NCBI RefSeq assembly: GCF_001898575.1
Contig: NZ_MKUD01000006.1
Coordinates: forward strand, 1 to 64,000
DNA length: 64,000 nucleotides
Direction: 5' to 3'
Origin: Spirosoma sp. 48-14
GTDB taxonomy: Bacteria; Bacteroidota; Bacteroidia; Cytophagales; Spirosomataceae
The notes beneath the pieces were generated by a model that ran no database searches, was not told the DNA's origin, and worked only from the letters and a program-made list of their open reading frames with translations. The position numbers were made by a program, and so were the translations under genes. Shown here piece by piece: positions 62,796-64,000 of this stretch; within the stretch, counting starts at the first letter, position 1; every line of letters begins with the position of its first letter.

Positions 62796-63749
62796 ATGCA
62801 AATCAAACGCTTAGTCATCGAAAATTTCAAGTCCATTGAACGGGTCGAGCTTATTGAGCCGAATCCGTTCACGGTCTTTGTCGGCCCCAACGGGTCGGGC
62901 AAGTCGAATATTTTCGAGGCTTTGGAGTTTGTGAATGTAGCTTATCAATATAAAGAGGCTGTAAGTTTCTTCGGTGGCTTACCCAGCATTCAACGAAGAC
63001 AGAATAAAACTTCTAAGTTTGGTTTCAGGGCTGAAATAGGAAAGCTTTTTTTATTTTCCAATGATTTTGCAGGTATTGCTTCCTCTGAGCAGTCAACAGA
63101 TACTTCAACAGGGCTAGCTTATAGGGGAGAGGATTATAAGCATTTTATCGAAAGATTTAGCCGATTGTTTATCAATAACGAAAGCCTAGAAAAGTTTCGA
63201 TTGAACGATAGCTTACGTTTATCGCTTTCCGCGAAGAATCTTGAAAAAGTACTTAAGCGCGTTTTATCAAACGAAGTCGTAAGAGACGAAATCTTTGAGT
63301 GGCTTGAGCTATTCGTGCCAGGGTTTAAAGCTGTTGAAGTGGATGATCGAGATGAGTTACATTGGTTCGAAGATTCTGTTCCAAATTATTTTACCAAAGA
63401 CCTTATCTCCGACGGTACCTATAACATTCTGGCTCTTTTAACGGCCGTTTACCAAAGTGATAAGCCACAGTTTTTGTGCATTGAGGAGCCAGAGAATGGC
63501 CTACACCCGGATGTAATAAAAGAGTTTGTCAACCTTTGTCGCTATGCTTGTGAGCAAAAAGATCATTTTATTTGGCTAAATACACACTCGCAAACACTGG
63601 CTTCTCAATTGACCGCCGACGAGATTATTGTTGTCGATAAAGTAGAAGGCGCTACCCAGACCAAACAATTTAAAGGCCATGATTTCCACGGATTACGGAT
63701 GGATGAAGCCTGGCTAATGAATGCCTTGGGAGGTGGGCTTCCGTGGTAA
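62796..63749 (+). CDS. AAA family ATPase (RecF/OLD-like ABC ATPase), candidate defence component
   Basis: This 317-residue ABC-type ATPase has KRLVIENFKSIERVEL at the N-terminus, Walker A GPNGSGKS (30-37), a variable helical middle (about 60-190), a signature-like LISDG (203-207), Walker B FLCIEEPENGLHP (226-238) and the H-loop NTHSQ (262-266). This is the compact AAA_15/AAA_21 type used in OLD, RloA, PARIS AriA and Septu-like systems. The next gene overlaps it by seven bases and is TOPRIM-like, so the two form a unit. No coiled-coil arms are evident. Role as nuclease-activating sensor is inference. Confidence 0.9.
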   Translation: MQIKRLVIENFKSIERVELIEPNPFTVFVGPNGSGKSNIFEALEFVNVAYQYKEAVSFFGGLPSIQRRQNKTSKFGFRAEIGKLFLFSNDFAGIASSEQSTDTSTGLAYRGEDYKHFIERFSRLFINNESLEKFRLNDSLRLSLSAKNLEKVLKRVLSNEVVRDEIFEWLELFVPGFKAVEVDDRDELHWFEDSVPNYFTKDLISDGTYNILALLTAVYQSDKPQFLCIEEPENGLHPDVIKEFVNLCRYACEQKDHFIWLNTHSQTLASQLTADEIIVVDKVEGATQTKQFKGHDFHGLRMDEAWLMNALGGGLPW

Positions 63750-64000
63750 AGATTGGATTTATTTGTGAAGGTAAAACCGAGAAAAATGTCATTGAGTCAG
63801 ACAGGTTTCAGCAGTGGCTAAGTCTGAATGGTTTTGATTGTTCATTGCCGGTAATCGATGCAAAAGGCAATGGTAATCTGTTACCGCACAAAATTGAAGC
63901 GTTGCGCCAGGAATTACTGGATCGCCATGTTCAGAAAATAGTCATTTTAACGGATATGGATGTTGACAGTTGTATTACATTGACAAAACAACGCATTACC
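63743..64000 (+). CDS. TOPRIM-like protein (RloB/DUF4276 type), N-terminal part
   Basis: The frame is open from GTG 63743, which overlaps the ATPase stop by seven bases, to the window edge (86 codons). It reads KIGFICEGKTEKNVIES, then VQKIVILTDMDVDSC. EGKTE (catalytic Glu9) and DMDVD (Asp71/Asp73) match the TOPRIM acidic pattern of RloB-like and DUF4276 proteins. With the upstream ATPase it resembles RloA-RloB or PARIS-like two-gene immunity modules. The C-terminus is missing, so the exact subfamily cannot be decided. Confidence 0.8.
   Translation, partial: MVKIGFICEGKTEKNVIESDRFQQWLSLNGFDCSLPVIDAKGNGNLLPHKIEALRQELLDRHVQKIVILTDMDVDSCITLTKQRIT

Overview
The window looks like chromosomal DNA of a Bacteroidota member of the order Cytophagales, most likely Spirosoma or a close relative. 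The evidence is a SusC/SusD pair, both kinds of type IX secretion sorting domain (type A on the 1240-residue protein at 51513-55235, type B at 6644-8674), a lipoprotein TamA homologue (TamL), the miaB / sigma-54 activator / lptE / secG / groES-groEL neighbourhood, promoters of the TTTG-N20-TAnnTTTG type, and few Shine-Dalgarno sequences. Base composition looks near half GC by eye except for an AT-rich block at 3.9-4.4 kb. No tRNA, rRNA, CRISPR array, insertion sequence or prophage was recognised.

Layout. 0-4 kb: susC and the start of susD (minus strand). 4.3-8.7 kb: a small Cys-rich protein, trxA and ribBA, and a T9SS type B adhesin-like protein. 9-13 kb: ybaB, a glycosyltransferase, a PspC protein, a cold-shock protein and lysS. 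13.3-17.1 kb: a minus-strand sugar operon, fucP - cupin - SDR - zinc dehydrogenase, probably for L-fucose or a similar deoxysugar. 17.5-19.4 kb: an SPFH protein with an Arc-like DNA-binding protein, then an unknown exported protein. 19.7-23.9 kb: rpmH-rnpA-ctp-tsaB-coaX (minus). 24-32 kb: M61 peptidase, GH130 enzyme, unknown protein, di-haem cytochrome c, beta-barrel protein, aldo/keto reductase and AraC regulator. 32-38.5 kb: treY, treZ and a GH13 alpha-glucosidase, a trehalose-from-maltodextrin module. 39-47.6 kb: an RNA methyltransferase, tamL, miaB, a sigma-54 activator, lptE, an unknown protein and secG. 47.6-51.2 kb: an unknown protein, groES-groEL and DoxX. 51.5-61.7 kb: a secreted PQQ-type sugar dehydrogenase with lectin domains, lolD, sucC, M48 peptidase, FAH hydrolase, M23 peptidase and bcp. 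61.8-64 kb: the transketolase N-terminal subunit, then an AAA ATPase overlapping a TOPRIM-like gene that runs off the window.

The most unusual signal is not a gene. About a dozen intergenic spots hold long inverted repeats whose arms are often made of degenerate tandem heptamers (nonamers in one class). At least five sequence classes share this architecture. They sit at operon joints and gene ends and several reach into genes. Two different outer-membrane lipoproteins, TamL and LptE, have signal peptides encoded almost entirely by copies of the same heptamer hairpin. RnpA takes its last residues from another copy, miaB has an in-frame heptamer array, and a perfect 31-bp hairpin ends three bases before the lolD start codon. 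The second candidate system is the ATPase/TOPRIM pair at the right edge, whose organisation resembles known two-gene anti-phage systems. A third point of interest is the SDR of the sugar operon, whose catalytic YxxxK lysine is an asparagine.
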